The position numbers and the translations under genes are program-made. A stretch of DNA of 41,040 nucleotides from Wenzhouxiangella sp. (GTDB taxonomy: Bacteria > Pseudomonadota > Gammaproteobacteria > Xanthomonadales > Wenzhouxiangellaceae). The DNA lies in the NCBI GenBank assembly GCA_007694885.1, contig REEW01000064.1, positions 1 to 41,040 of the forward strand, in the 5' to 3' direction. Shown here one piece after another: positions 9,421 through 17,228 of the stretch. A model generated the notes under the pieces. That model saw nothing but the letters and a program-made list of their open reading frames with translations. It did no database searches and was not told the DNA's origin. Position 1 is the first letter of the stretch, and each line of letters begins with the position of its first letter.

Positions 9421-10038
9421 ATGGGCAAGCAATCATTCAAGCGCGAAGCCAGCCAGCGCCTGCGCCAGGAGGTAGCCGCAGAGGCCGCGCGCATCATTGC
9501 GACCGAGGGCCAGCGCTCCTACCTGGCCGCCAAGCACAAGGCTGCAGCTAGGGTCGGTGTAGCCACCCGCGGCGGCCTGCCGTCCAATGCCGAAATCGAA
9601 CGCGCTCTCAAGGAGTGGCAGTCCCTGTACGGCGGCAACGAGCATGCAGAACGGCTGCAGGTCATGCGCGCGGCCGCGCTCGAAGCCATGCTGTTTCTCG
9701 AGCCATTCCAGCCGCGCCTGGTCGGCCCGGTTCTGGAAGGCACGGCTGACGAGTATTCACGCGTGTGCCTGCACCTGTTTTCCGAAGATCCCGACGCGGT
9801 TGTGCGTTTCCTGATGGAACACGGCATCGAATTCGAGCAGGAGCGGCGCAGGATTCGCTGGCGCGACGGCAGCCACCGCGAGGTCGACGTACTGGTGGTA
9901 GAAGCCGGCGAGCAAACCGTGGAGATGACGCTGATGATCGGACGCGATGCCATCCACCCGCCGCCCAGCCCGATTGACGGCCAGCCGCTGCGCAGGATCG
10001 GGACGGCCGATCTGCGGGCCCTGATCAACAACGACTGA
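9421..10038 (+). CDS. Conserved hypothetical protein, possible nucleotidyltransferase-like fold
   Basis: A 205-residue soluble protein that begins 9 bp after mrcA and is probably cotranscribed with it. The N-terminal 80 residues are helical and basic (FKREASQRLRQEVAAEAARI). The central part contains LVGPVLEGTADEYSRVCLHLFSEDPD, loosely like the GS...G...S-D-D core of small nucleotidyltransferases, but the canonical GS and the paired Asp are not intact. The C-terminal part is beta-rich (REVDVLVVEAGEQTVEMTLMIG). No signal peptide or membrane segment is seen. I do not recognise a characterised family. The position after mrcA alone does not establish a cell-wall role. Confidence 0.75.
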   Translation: MGKQSFKREASQRLRQEVAAEAARIIATEGQRSYLAAKHKAAARVGVATRGGLPSNAEIERALKEWQSLYGGNEHAERLQVMRAAALEAMLFLEPFQPRLVGPVLEGTADEYSRVCLHLFSEDPDAVVRFLMEHGIEFEQERRRIRWRDGSHREVDVLVVEAGEQTVEMTLMIGRDAIHPPPSPIDGQPLRRIGTADLRALINND

Positions 10039-10053
10039 CCCCTCGCCCTCGTT

Positions 10054-10083
10054 CAGACAGGGTTTACCCGTTCGCGCTATGCT
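10054..10083 (+). promoter_or_regulatory. Candidate promoter giving a leaderless transcript
   Basis: CAGACA (10054-10059), an 18-bp spacer and TATGCT (10078-10083) are followed by only 6 nt before ATG 10090. Initiation at the usual distance would start the mRNA at or next to the start codon. No Shine-Dalgarno is visible. Confidence 0.4.
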
Positions 10084-10089
10084 GACTCT

Positions 10090-10983
10090 ATGAAAAAGGT
10101 CGTCGCGCCGATTCTCAAGCTCTGCGTCATCGCGCTGATTGCGCTGACCGGCACGGCCTGCGTCACCTACCACCAGCCTCGCTATGGTGGAGACGGCGTC
10201 TACTTCGACCAGCCCCGCAGTCGTGCCCAAACGGTGGTCATCAGCGACCCGCTGCTCTACCCCTACTGGTCTCTGGATTACTTCTATTTCAGCCGCTTCT
10301 ACCATCCCTACTCGGTCGTGGTGGCGCACCATGATCCCTGGTTCTATCCGTATCCAGGCTGGTACTATGGCTATCGTCCCGGCCCACGCAGCAGCTTCGC
10401 CTTCAGCGGCGGCTTTTATTACCCCTGGTACTCATTCGGGTTTGGCTATGCCAGTTACCAACCCTGGCGCCCGCACTACGTGTACTACCCGGTGCATGCC
10501 CCGCAGCGCCCGCCCGCGCATCGCGTTCGCGACATTGACGAGCGCCTGCGGGCGATCGATGCCCGCTACCGTGAACCGCAACTGGCCGGACCAGGAGAGC
10601 GCTCGCGCAACCTTCCGGTTCGCTCGGAAGCGATGACGCGCCATCGGATTGCCGAAGATCGCGCTGCCGCCAGCTCGCGTCGTCCGGCCGCGGCAACAGC
10701 GCCGCGCGCCAGCCCCCAGCGCAGACCAGAGTCGCGCCCGATTGCGACTCCGCGCAGTCGCTCTTCCAGAACACCAAGCCATCAGCCGACGCGAGCCCGG
10801 GAACCCAGCCGGTTGCAACGCCCGGAGCCCGCGCCGCCTCCGCGCAGCACAAGCTCGCCGCGGGCTCCGGAGTCTCGGCCCGCCCCGGTCCGCCAGTCCG
10901 CGCCACCCCCGCGCCGAAGCAGCACCCCCTCGGAACGCCAGGTTCGCGAGCGCGCGCCGCGCCGAGTCGACCGGGAGCGGTAA
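10090..10983 (+). CDS. Putative aromatic-rich lipoprotein of unknown function
   Basis: A 297-residue protein in two unlike halves. After a hydrophobic signal ending at Cys24 (LTGTAC, a weak lipobox), residues about 25-140 are crowded with Tyr, Trp, Phe and Pro in short repeats such as [13 protein letters not shown]. From about residue 150 to the end it is extremely rich in Arg, Pro, Ser and Ala, with no predicted fold, and ends very basic. This resembles YXWGXW-like or other low-complexity envelope proteins, but I do not recognise a family. The basic tail could bind an anionic polymer such as LPS or nucleic acid; that is only inference. The start is fixed by the signal sequence. Confidence 0.75.
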   Translation: MKKVVAPILKLCVIALIALTGTACVTYHQPRYGGDGVYFDQPRSRAQTVVISDPLLYPYWSLDYFYFSRFYHPYSVVVAHHDPWFYPYPGWYYGYRPGPRSSFAFSGGFYYPWYSFGFGYASYQPWRPHYVYYPVHAPQRPPAHRVRDIDERLRAIDARYREPQLAGPGERSRNLPVRSEAMTRHRIAEDRAAASSRRPAAATAPRASPQRRPESRPIATPRSRSSRTPSHQPTRAREPSRLQRPEPAPPPRSTSSPRAPESRPAPVRQSAPPPRRSSTPSERQVRERAPRRVDRER

Positions 10984-11023
10984 AGCTGGCTCCGGTGAGG
11001 GCCGGTTGCTACACTATCGCGCC

Positions 11024-12904
11024 ATGAGGTATCCGGATTCTTTCGAGGTGATTGTCATCGGCGGCGGCCATGCCGGCACCGAGGCGGCGCTGGCCGCGGC
11101 GCGCGCGGGCGCGCGCACGCTCCTGGTCACCCACAGCATTGAAACGATTGGCCAGATGAGTTGCAACCCGGCGATCGGCGGAATCGGCAAGGGACACCTG
11201 ACCCGTGAAGTTGACGCGCTGGGCGGCGTGATGGCGCAGGCCGCCGATCGGGCCGGCATTCAGTGGCGCACGCTCAATGCGCGCAAGGGGCCGGCCGTCC
11301 GGGCAACCCGCGCCCAGTGCGATCGCAGCCTCTACCGAACGGCTATTCGCCGCGCGGTGGAACAACAGCCCAACTTGAGTCTGTTCCAGCAGCCGGTCGA
11401 TGACCTGCTGGTCGAAGGTGAGCAGGTGGTTGGCGTGCGCACCGCGATGGGCCTGGACTTCCACGCCCGAGCCGTGGTTCTGACCACCGGCACATTCCTC
11501 GGCGGGCGCATCCACATGGGCGAAACCCGCCTTGCCGGTGGCCGCGCCGGCGATGCGCCGGCCAATGCCCTGGCCGCGCGCCTGCGTGAGCTGCCACTGA
11601 ATGTCGGGCGCCTGAAGACCGGCACCCCGCCGCGCCTGGACGGACGCAGTATCGATTTTTCCAACCTGACCGAACAGCCGGGCGACGAACCGCGACCAGT
11701 GTTTTCCTTTCTGGGCCAGCGTGATCACCACCCGCGCCAGGTACCCTGCTGGATCACCCGGACCTCGGAATCCACGCACGACCTGATCCGGGCCAACCTG
11801 CAGCGCTCACCCATGTACTCCGGGGCCATCGAAGGCACCGGACCGCGCTACTGCCCGTCGATTGAAGACAAGGTGGTGCGCTTTGCCGACAAGTCGTCCC
11901 ACCAGATTTTTCTCGAGCCCGAAGGGCTGGGTGTCAACGAGTGGTATCCCAACGGGATTTCCACCAGCCTGCCCTTCGACGTCCAGATCGATCTGGTGCG
12001 TTCGATCCCCGGTCTGGAGCAGGCTCATATCACCCGCCCCGGCTATGCCATCGAATACGACTTCTTCGACCCGCGCGACCTCAAGCCCAGCCTCGAGACC
12101 CGCTGCATCGGCGGGCTGTATTTTGCCGGTCAGATCAACGGCACCACGGGCTACGAAGAAGCTGCCGCCCAAGGCCTGCTGGCCGGGCTCAACGCTGCCC
12201 GCCAGGCGGCCGGACTGGATGCGTGGACGCCGGGCCGCGACCAGGCCTACATCGGCGTCCTGGTGGACGACCTCATTACCCAGGGCGCCCCTGAGCCTTA
12301 CCGCATGTTCACCAGCCGGGCCGAATTCCGCCTGCACCTGCGCGAGGATAACGCCGACCTGCGCCTGACCGAAACCGGCCGCGAGCTGGGCCTGATCGAC
12401 GATCCACGCTGGGAGGCCTACTGCCGGCGCCGCGATGCCGTTGCCGCCGAACTGGAGCGGCTGCGCGGACTGCGCATCGGCGCGGAATCCGCCCGGGCCC
12501 GGGCTGCAACCGAAAGCCTGGGCATCAGGATCAGCAAGGACGTGACCGCAGAAGAACTGTTGCGGCGTCCGGAAGTGGACTATTCCCACCTCATGCAGGT
12601 CGAGGGCATTGGCCCGGGCGTGGAAACGGAAGACGTGGCCGAACAGGTCGCGATCCAGGTTCGCTACGCAGGCTACCTGCACCGCCAGCAGGCGGAAATC
12701 AACCGGCAGCGCCGCGCCGCCGACCAGACGATTCCGGCCGAATTCCGCTTCGAAACCGTCAAGGGCCTGTCGGCCGAGCTTACCGAAAAACTCGACCGCA
12801 TCCGCCCCCACTCGATCGACCAGGCCAGCCGGATCCCCGGCATGACCCCGGCCGCCATCTCCCAGATCCTCGTCTACCTCAAACGCCACCGCTCGGCAGC
12901 TTGA
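11024..12904 (+). CDS. mnmG: tRNA uridine-5-carboxymethylaminomethyl modification enzyme MnmG (GidA)
   Basis: FAD-dependent MnmG works with the GTPase MnmE to install the (carboxymethyl)aminomethyl group at wobble uridine 34 of several tRNAs. The 626-residue length is normal for the family. Visible motifs are the FAD-binding [21 protein letters not shown] at the start, [14 protein letters not shown] with a conserved Cys, [34 protein letters not shown] and [16 protein letters not shown]. The frame extends upstream, but homology begins at ATG 11024. A TACACT -10-like box (11010-11015) ends 8 nt before the ATG, and there is no Shine-Dalgarno, so the transcript may be leaderless or nearly so. The usual rsmG-parA-parB neighbours do not follow. 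Confidence 0.96.
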   Translation: MRYPDSFEVIVIGGGHAGTEAALAAARAGARTLLVTHSIETIGQMSCNPAIGGIGKGHLTREVDALGGVMAQAADRAGIQWRTLNARKGPAVRATRAQCDRSLYRTAIRRAVEQQPNLSLFQQPVDDLLVEGEQVVGVRTAMGLDFHARAVVLTTGTFLGGRIHMGETRLAGGRAGDAPANALAARLRELPLNVGRLKTGTPPRLDGRSIDFSNLTEQPGDEPRPVFSFLGQRDHHPRQVPCWITRTSESTHDLIRANLQRSPMYSGAIEGTGPRYCPSIEDKVVRFADKSSHQIFLEPEGLGVNEWYPNGISTSLPFDVQIDLVRSIPGLEQAHITRPGYAIEYDFFDPRDLKPSLETRCIGGLYFAGQINGTTGYEEAAAQGLLAGLNAARQAAGLDAWTPGRDQAYIGVLVDDLITQGAPEPYRMFTSRAEFRLHLREDNADLRLTETGRELGLIDDPRWEAYCRRRDAVAAELERLRGLRIGAESARARAATESLGIRISKDVTAEELLRRPEVDYSHLMQVEGIGPGVETEDVAEQVAIQVRYAGYLHRQQAEINRQRRAADQTIPAEFRFETVKGLSAELTEKLDRIRPHSIDQASRIPGMTPAAISQILVYLKRHRSAA

Positions 12905-12916
12905 CTTGATTCTTAG

Positions 12917-13065
12917 GGCAGATCAACGCAGATAAACGCGGATAAAAAAAGCTTACAAAGATCGAAACCCGGCTCGGCATGGAATGCAGGAAAGGGGCTT
13001 TCTGCGCAGAGTCAAATACTCCTCAAAGCAAAAAATCCGCGTTCATCTGCGTTCATCTGCGGTTA
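12917..13065. repeat. Inverted decamer-repeat element, copy A
   Basis: Left arm about 12918-12945 and right arm about 13034-13062 are imperfect inverted copies. Each is built of 10-bp units of the form GCAGATGAAC / GCGGATGAAC, with a few transitions and a shift to GATAAAC in the left arm. A core of about 90 bp with no obvious gene lies between them. The element fills the gap between the convergent stops of mnmG (12904) and the symporter (13079). It could act as a bidirectional hairpin terminator, and it belongs to the same family as the element at 28674-28823. Confidence 0.8.
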
Positions 13066-13078
13066 CAAGCATTTCAGT

Positions 13079-14479
13079 TCAGCGCGGCGGGACGTCCGAC
13101 CAGGCCTCGCGATCGATCTTCAGATCGGCGAAATCGTCCGGGTTGAATACCGGCACTTTGCCGGCGCGCGACTGTTCGTCGTAATCGCGCATCAGCCGGA
13201 AGCAGACCTTGAGCATCAAGGCCAGGGCGAGCAGATTGACCAGTGCCAGCAGGGCCATGGTCAGGTCGGCAAAACTGAAGATCGTTTCCAGGTTCTGCAT
13301 CGAGCCCCACAGGATCAGCACCAGCATCAGCACGCGAAAGACGATGAACAGCACCCGATTGCCCGGATCCATCCAGTGGGTTGCGTTTTCGCCCAGGTAG
13401 AAGTTGTACAGGATGGAACTGAAGGCGAACAGCATCAGGACGACGCTGACGAAGGTCTGACCCCAGGGCCCGACGTGCTGGGCCAGGGCCAGCTGGGTCA
13501 GGACCACGCCGTTGTCGACCGTACCCATGGTGTGCATGCCGGCCATCAGGATGATGAAGGCAGTGGCCGTACAGATGATGGCGGTGTCGATGAACACGCT
13601 GAACGACTGGACGATACCCTGGTTGACCGGGTGCGGCACGTAGGCCACCGCGGCCACGTTGGGGGCGCTGCCCAGACCGGCCTCGTTGGAAAACAGTCCC
13701 CTGCGGACCCCGTGCATGATGGCCGCGCCGATGCCGCCGCCGACGGCAGGCTCCAGGCCAAAGGCGCTGTTGACGATCAGCCCGAGCACGGCCGGAATCT
13801 GGCCGGCATTGACCACGATCACGAACAGCGCCACGGCGATGTAGAGCACGGCCATGACCGGCACGATGACCTCGGTGACGCGCGAGATGCGCTGCACGCC
13901 GCCGAAAATGGTCACCCCGATGACCGCGGTCAGAACAACCCCGGTCACCCAGGTGGGGATGCCGAAGGCCTCGTTGAGGGACGACGAGGCAGTGAAAGAC
14001 TGCAAGGCGACGAAGGCCAGGCCGAAGGTGACCAGCAGCAGCAGGGTGAACACCATGCCGAGGCCGCGACTGCCCAGGCCGCGTTCGATGTAATACATGG
14101 GTCCGCCGCGAAACGTGCCGGTTTTTTCGTCCCGGGTCTTGTAGGCCTGGGCCAGCGAACACTCGAAAAAGCTGGTCGCCATGCCGATCAGACCGACCAC
14201 CCACATCCAGAAAATGGCGCCGGGACCGCCCAGGGTGATGGCCACCGCCACCCCGGCGATGTTGCCGGCGCCAACGCGACCGGCCACGCTCAAAGTCAGC
14301 GCCTGGAAAGACGACACCTGGCCGGGATGATGGCGAAACGCCTGGCCCAGAACCCGAAACATTTCGCCGAAGTAACGCAGCTGGACGAATCGGGAGCCGA
14401 TGGTGAAGATCAGGCCGATCGCGATCAACACCGCAATCAGCACATACGACCAGAGAAAATCGGTGACGGTAACTAGCAT
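13079..14479 (-). CDS. Alanine/glycine:cation symporter (AGCS family)
   Basis: Sodium- or proton-coupled importer of alanine or glycine in the inner membrane. The 466 residues contain about ten or eleven hydrophobic segments. AGCS hallmarks present are GRVGAGNIAGVAVAITLGGPG, the segment WMWVVGLIGMATSFFECSLAQAYK, RGGPMYYIERGLG and SNEAGLGSAPNVAAVAY. GGAG lies a suitable distance before ATG 14479. The next gene upstream, on the same strand, ends 25 bp away, so the two could be cotranscribed. Substrate preference between alanine and glycine cannot be read from the sequence. Confidence 0.92.
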   Translation of the reverse strand: MLVTVTDFLWSYVLIAVLIAIGLIFTIGSRFVQLRYFGEMFRVLGQAFRHHPGQVSSFQALTLSVAGRVGAGNIAGVAVAITLGGPGAIFWMWVVGLIGMATSFFECSLAQAYKTRDEKTGTFRGGPMYYIERGLGSRGLGMVFTLLLLVTFGLAFVALQSFTASSSLNEAFGIPTWVTGVVLTAVIGVTIFGGVQRISRVTEVIVPVMAVLYIAVALFVIVVNAGQIPAVLGLIVNSAFGLEPAVGGGIGAAIMHGVRRGLFSNEAGLGSAPNVAAVAYVPHPVNQGIVQSFSVFIDTAIICTATAFIILMAGMHTMGTVDNGVVLTQLALAQHVGPWGQTFVSVVLMLFAFSSILYNFYLGENATHWMDPGNRVLFIVFRVLMLVLILWGSMQNLETIFSFADLTMALLALVNLLALALMLKVCFRLMRDYDEQSRAGKVPVFNPDDFADLKIDREAWSDVPPR

Positions 14480-14504
14480 GGCAGAGACGCTCCGCTAAGG
14501 GCGG

Positions 14505-15518
14505 TTACGGGATGGCATCGGCCGGCTCTCCGCGCAATCGCTGGAAGAAGCGGCGCCGGTCCTGTTCGGTGACCCGGCGGGGGGTAGTGTACTCGGCCGC
14601 CGAATCCGGGTCAGGATCGATCAGGATTCCCCACAACGGGCGCTGGCTGGCCGGATCGATGGCGTAACGGAAATCGCCAACGAACAGCCTGTCGTTTTCG
14701 TCCAGGGCCGGGTAGCGGAACAGCCAGCCGGTCGAAAAATGGTCGAAACGGAGCAAATCGTTTCCGGCGCGCGTATCGGGATCCACGTCATCGACACGGA
14801 AACGCGGCACCGACCCGCCGGGGTAGATGACGGCCTGCGTCCACGGCAAGGTCCGGATCGCGACCAGGTGCAGATTCCGGCCGTCATCGACCAGGGCCCG
14901 CCACAACACCAGGTTGGCAAAAGCCGGCTTGGCAACCCGACGCTCGACGGCAAGCTCCTGTTCTGCTGCCCAGTGGGTCAGAATCGTCTCCGCGCGCTGG
15001 TTCTGCCAGGCGCCGAAGGCCATGTAGAGCACCATCCACGCCAGGCCGGCAAAGACCCAGCGATGACTGCGGCGCCAAAGGGCAACAGCGAGCAGCCCGG
15101 CCAGCGGCAGCGAATACAGCGGATCGACCACGCTGATCCAGTTCCAGGCCACGCGCACATCGCTGAACGGCCACCACAGATGGGTGCCGTAGGAGGTACA
15201 GGCGTCGAGCAAGGGATGGGCAATGTAGCCGAGCAGGCACCACAGGTACAGCCGCGCAAACGACACCGAACGTTTCAGGAACGGCCACAGCAGCAGGGCC
15301 ACGGCCAGGCTGCCGATCGGCGCAAAAGCGAACGAATGGGTGAACTGGCGATGATACTCGATGTACAGCAGCGAATCGTCCGAAGACCGGATCAGGCTAT
15401 CGAGGTCAGCGACCATTCCGCTGCTCGCCCCGGACAGGGCGGCGACGCGCATTTGCTCACGACGCGCGGCCGGGAGCGCCCAGAGGGCGCCGAACAATCC
15501 GTGGGTGACAGGATCCAT
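14505..15518 (-). CDS. DUF457/YdjM-family membrane-bound metal-dependent hydrolase
   Basis: A 337-residue integral membrane protein. The N-terminus MDPVTHGLFGALWALP, then ADLDSL, HRQFTHSFAF and GYIAHPLLDACTSYGTHLWWPF supply the conserved His and Asp residues typical of the YdjM/YbcI (DUF457) family, which is thought to bind metal. About four hydrophobic segments lie in the first 190 residues. The last 150 form a soluble domain with VDDVDPDTRAGNDLLRFDHF. The physiological substrate is unknown for the family; a role in lipid or envelope metabolism is only suggested. CATAAC ends 6 nt before the ATG, another possible near-leaderless start. Confidence 0.85.
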   Translation of the reverse strand: MDPVTHGLFGALWALPAARREQMRVAALSGASSGMVADLDSLIRSSDDSLLYIEYHRQFTHSFAFAPIGSLAVALLLWPFLKRSVSFARLYLWCLLGYIAHPLLDACTSYGTHLWWPFSDVRVAWNWISVVDPLYSLPLAGLLAVALWRRSHRWVFAGLAWMVLYMAFGAWQNQRAETILTHWAAEQELAVERRVAKPAFANLVLWRALVDDGRNLHLVAIRTLPWTQAVIYPGGSVPRFRVDDVDPDTRAGNDLLRFDHFSTGWLFRYPALDENDRLFVGDFRYAIDPASQRPLWGILIDPDPDSAAEYTTPRRVTEQDRRRFFQRLRGEPADAIP

Positions 15519-15573
15519 GAATCCGTTATGCTTGGTCCAGCGATTGACCCGATAGTGTACTCAAGCCTGCCTC

Positions 15574-16044
15574 ATGCACCGCTATTCAATTCAACTGATT
15601 CTGGCCTTGCTGCTGCTGGCCGGTTGTGCCGGCGAGCGGCAAGCCTTCGCGGCCGATTGCGACCCGGTGCGTGAATCCGGGGTTTCCCTGGGCCTGGAAG
15701 GTCAGTCGACGGCACCCGGAACAATTCCTGAGCACTGCGAGCCGGCGTTCGAAGAAGGCTTGAGCGAGGGCCTGGAGCAGTACTGCCGACCACAGGCCGG
15801 CTTCGACCGCGCTCTGGGCGGACAAGAGGATCTCGGTCCGTGCGAGACCCGGGAGTTCCGGATCGAGTTCCAGCTCGGCCGACAGATTCGGCTGCTGCGC
15901 GCAGAACGCAACGCCCTGGCAGAAGCTTCGGCCGAAGCGCTCGATCCGATGCGCCTGCGCATCGTCGAGCGCGAACTGTCCCAGATCGAAGGGGTTGCCC
16001 GGATTCGGAGCCTGCTTCCGGCCGACGCCACGGCCGATCAATGA
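15574..16044 (+). CDS. DUF2799 lipoprotein
   Basis: A 156-residue protein with a clear lipoprotein signal ending in LLLLAGC (Cys18). The mature part has paired cysteines (CDPVRESGVSLGLEG, EHCEPAFEEGLSEGLEQYC, GPCETREF) arranged as in DUF2799 proteins, followed by a helical, charged C-terminus (about 95-150). Its function is unknown; it is probably an outer-membrane or periplasmic lipoprotein. It is divergent from the DUF457 gene and convergent with sufU. Confidence 0.75.
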   Translation: MHRYSIQLILALLLLAGCAGERQAFAADCDPVRESGVSLGLEGQSTAPGTIPEHCEPAFEEGLSEGLEQYCRPQAGFDRALGGQEDLGPCETREFRIEFQLGRQIRLLRAERNALAEASAEALDPMRLRIVERELSQIEGVARIRSLLPADATADQ

Positions 16045-16083
16045 ACCTCTCCGCCACTGCTGCGGGTGGTCCATCGGAGGTTC
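16043..16083. terminator. Candidate stem-loop between convergent genes
   Basis: GAACCTC (16043-16049) and GAGGTTC (16077-16083) form a perfect 7-bp stem enclosing an inner CCAC/GTGG pairing. The element overlaps the DUF2799 stop and lies between two convergent genes. There is no U-tract on either strand, so an intrinsic terminator is only a possibility. Confidence 0.3.
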
Positions 16084-16129
16084 GAAACCAGCAGCCCTGC
16101 CCGCGACAGGGTCAAGCACTGGGCCGAAA

Positions 16130-16567
16130 TCAGGACGCTGCCGTGCCCGGGTCCTGCAGCGCCCGGAGCGCCGTCTTCCACGGCAGCAACGCGTTGCGCC
16201 GGCGGGCCGGAAACGCCCCCACCGGCCGAAGCTGGTTGAGTTCGCCAAGCTCCTCGTCCGGCTCGGCAGCAGGATTTTCCAGCAGCACCCGGAACCGCTC
16301 CAGGCCGCTGCCGACCTCATCGACCGGACGGCCCTGCAGCCACTCGGTCAGCATCGAGGCTGCCGCCTGGGTCACGGCACACGCCTGCCCGGAAAACGCC
16401 GCTTCCCGGACCCTGCCGTCGATGACGGCAAGCTCGATCAGCAGGTCGTCGCCGCACGACGCGTCGTGACCGCGGGCCCGGTGGGTGGCAGAGGCCAGCC
16501 TCTTGCGGTTGCGCGGTTGGCGGTTATGCTCGAGGATGATGCCCTGATACAGCTTTGCAAGTGCCAT
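16130..16567 (-). CDS. sufU: SufU-like Fe-S assembly protein lacking the third cysteine
   Basis: SufU/IscU-family proteins accept sulfur from SufS or act as a scaffold in Fe-S cluster assembly. The 145 residues align throughout with the family: LYQGIILEHNRQPRN at the start, SCGDD (Cys38, Asp40), GQACAVTQAAASML (Cys63) and FPARRRNALLPWKTAL near the end. In known SufU the last motif reads R-x-K-C-A, where the Cys (Cys128 in Bacillus) is the third metal ligand. Here that position is Asn125 (codon AAC). The gene lies beyond sufS and is separated from it by an oppositely oriented gene. It has no visible Shine-Dalgarno, and its ATG overlaps the divergent start at 16566. It may be a degraded or functionally altered SufU. 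Confidence 0.85.
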   Translation of the reverse strand: MALAKLYQGIILEHNRQPRNRKRLASATHRARGHDASCGDDLLIELAVIDGRVREAAFSGQACAVTQAAASMLTEWLQGRPVDEVGSGLERFRVLLENPAAEPDEELGELNQLRPVGAFPARRRNALLPWKTALRALQDPGTAAS

Positions 16568-17207
16568 GGTGGCGAATTCTAGCAGTCCGAAAAATCAACC
16601 GGAGCAATTGGCCCGAGCCGGCCGGCGTCTGATCATGGGTGTGGTGGCGGCACTGCTGCTGTCGGCCTGCGCCGGCGTCGTTACCCGCCCCGATCCGGAA
16701 GCGGATCTCGACACCCGAGCGGTGATGCTGCTCGATCACGGTCGCCACTCCAGCCTGGTGCTCACACGCGCCGACCAGTCCATGGTCCGCTACCTGTACG
16801 GCGACTGGCGCTGGTACGCCGAACGCGACACCGGCTTTCTGCGCGCCTTTCCCACCCTGTTTGCGCCCACCCGATCGGCCCTGGGCCGGCGCCAGCTGGC
16901 CGCCCCGGCCACCGAGGCCAGCCTGCGCCGCCAGATTCCGGTGTACATTCAGGCCGTTCATGGCTTTGCCGTAGCCAGTGAAAGAATCGACCGACTGGAC
17001 CGGCGTCTGGACGAGCATTTCGCCGATCACATCGAAAAAAGCCTGTTCAACGACTACTACGACCTGGAGTTCGTGCCCGGCCCGCGACCCTACACCTTGT
17101 TCGACAACTCCAACCACGTCGTGGCCGACTGGCTGGAGGAACTGGGGGTCGATGTGAGAGGAAGCCCGATCTTCGGGCACTGGCGGGTTGAAAACGATTC
17201 CCGGTAA
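16566..17207 (+). CDS. DUF2459-like putative lipoprotein
   Basis: A 213-residue protein with a basic N-region (RAGRR) and a lipobox LLLSAC at Cys35. The mature part contains MLLDHGRHSSLVLTRAD, YLYGDWRWYA and LFDNSNHVVADWLEELGVDV. These recall the layout of DUF2459 proteins, but the match is loose and I cannot confirm the family. The first ATG (16566) lies inside the sufU start codon on the other strand. Alternatives are TTG 16608, which has GGAG close by, or ATG 16635, which would lose most of the basic N-region. The gene is inserted in reverse between sufS and sufU and ends 21 bp from the sufS stop. Confidence 0.7.
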   Translation: MVANSSSPKNQPEQLARAGRRLIMGVVAALLLSACAGVVTRPDPEADLDTRAVMLLDHGRHSSLVLTRADQSMVRYLYGDWRWYAERDTGFLRAFPTLFAPTRSALGRRQLAAPATEASLRRQIPVYIQAVHGFAVASERIDRLDRRLDEHFADHIEKSLFNDYYDLEFVPGPRPYTLFDNSNHVVADWLEELGVDVRGSPIFGHWRVENDSR

Positions 17208-17228
17208 CGAAAGCTACCAGGAGCGCGA

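Noticed and set aside
16076-16086. GGTTCGA resembling a tRNA T-loop
   Set aside because: No acceptor stem, anticodon arm or other tRNA elements can be folded around it.
16564-16579. EcoRI site plus a perfect Kozak-like context at the sufU start (minus strand GAATTCGCCACCATGG)
   Set aside because: It looks like a cloning junction, but the flanking sequence is continuous native coding DNA on both sides and no vector sequence follows; taken as coincidence.
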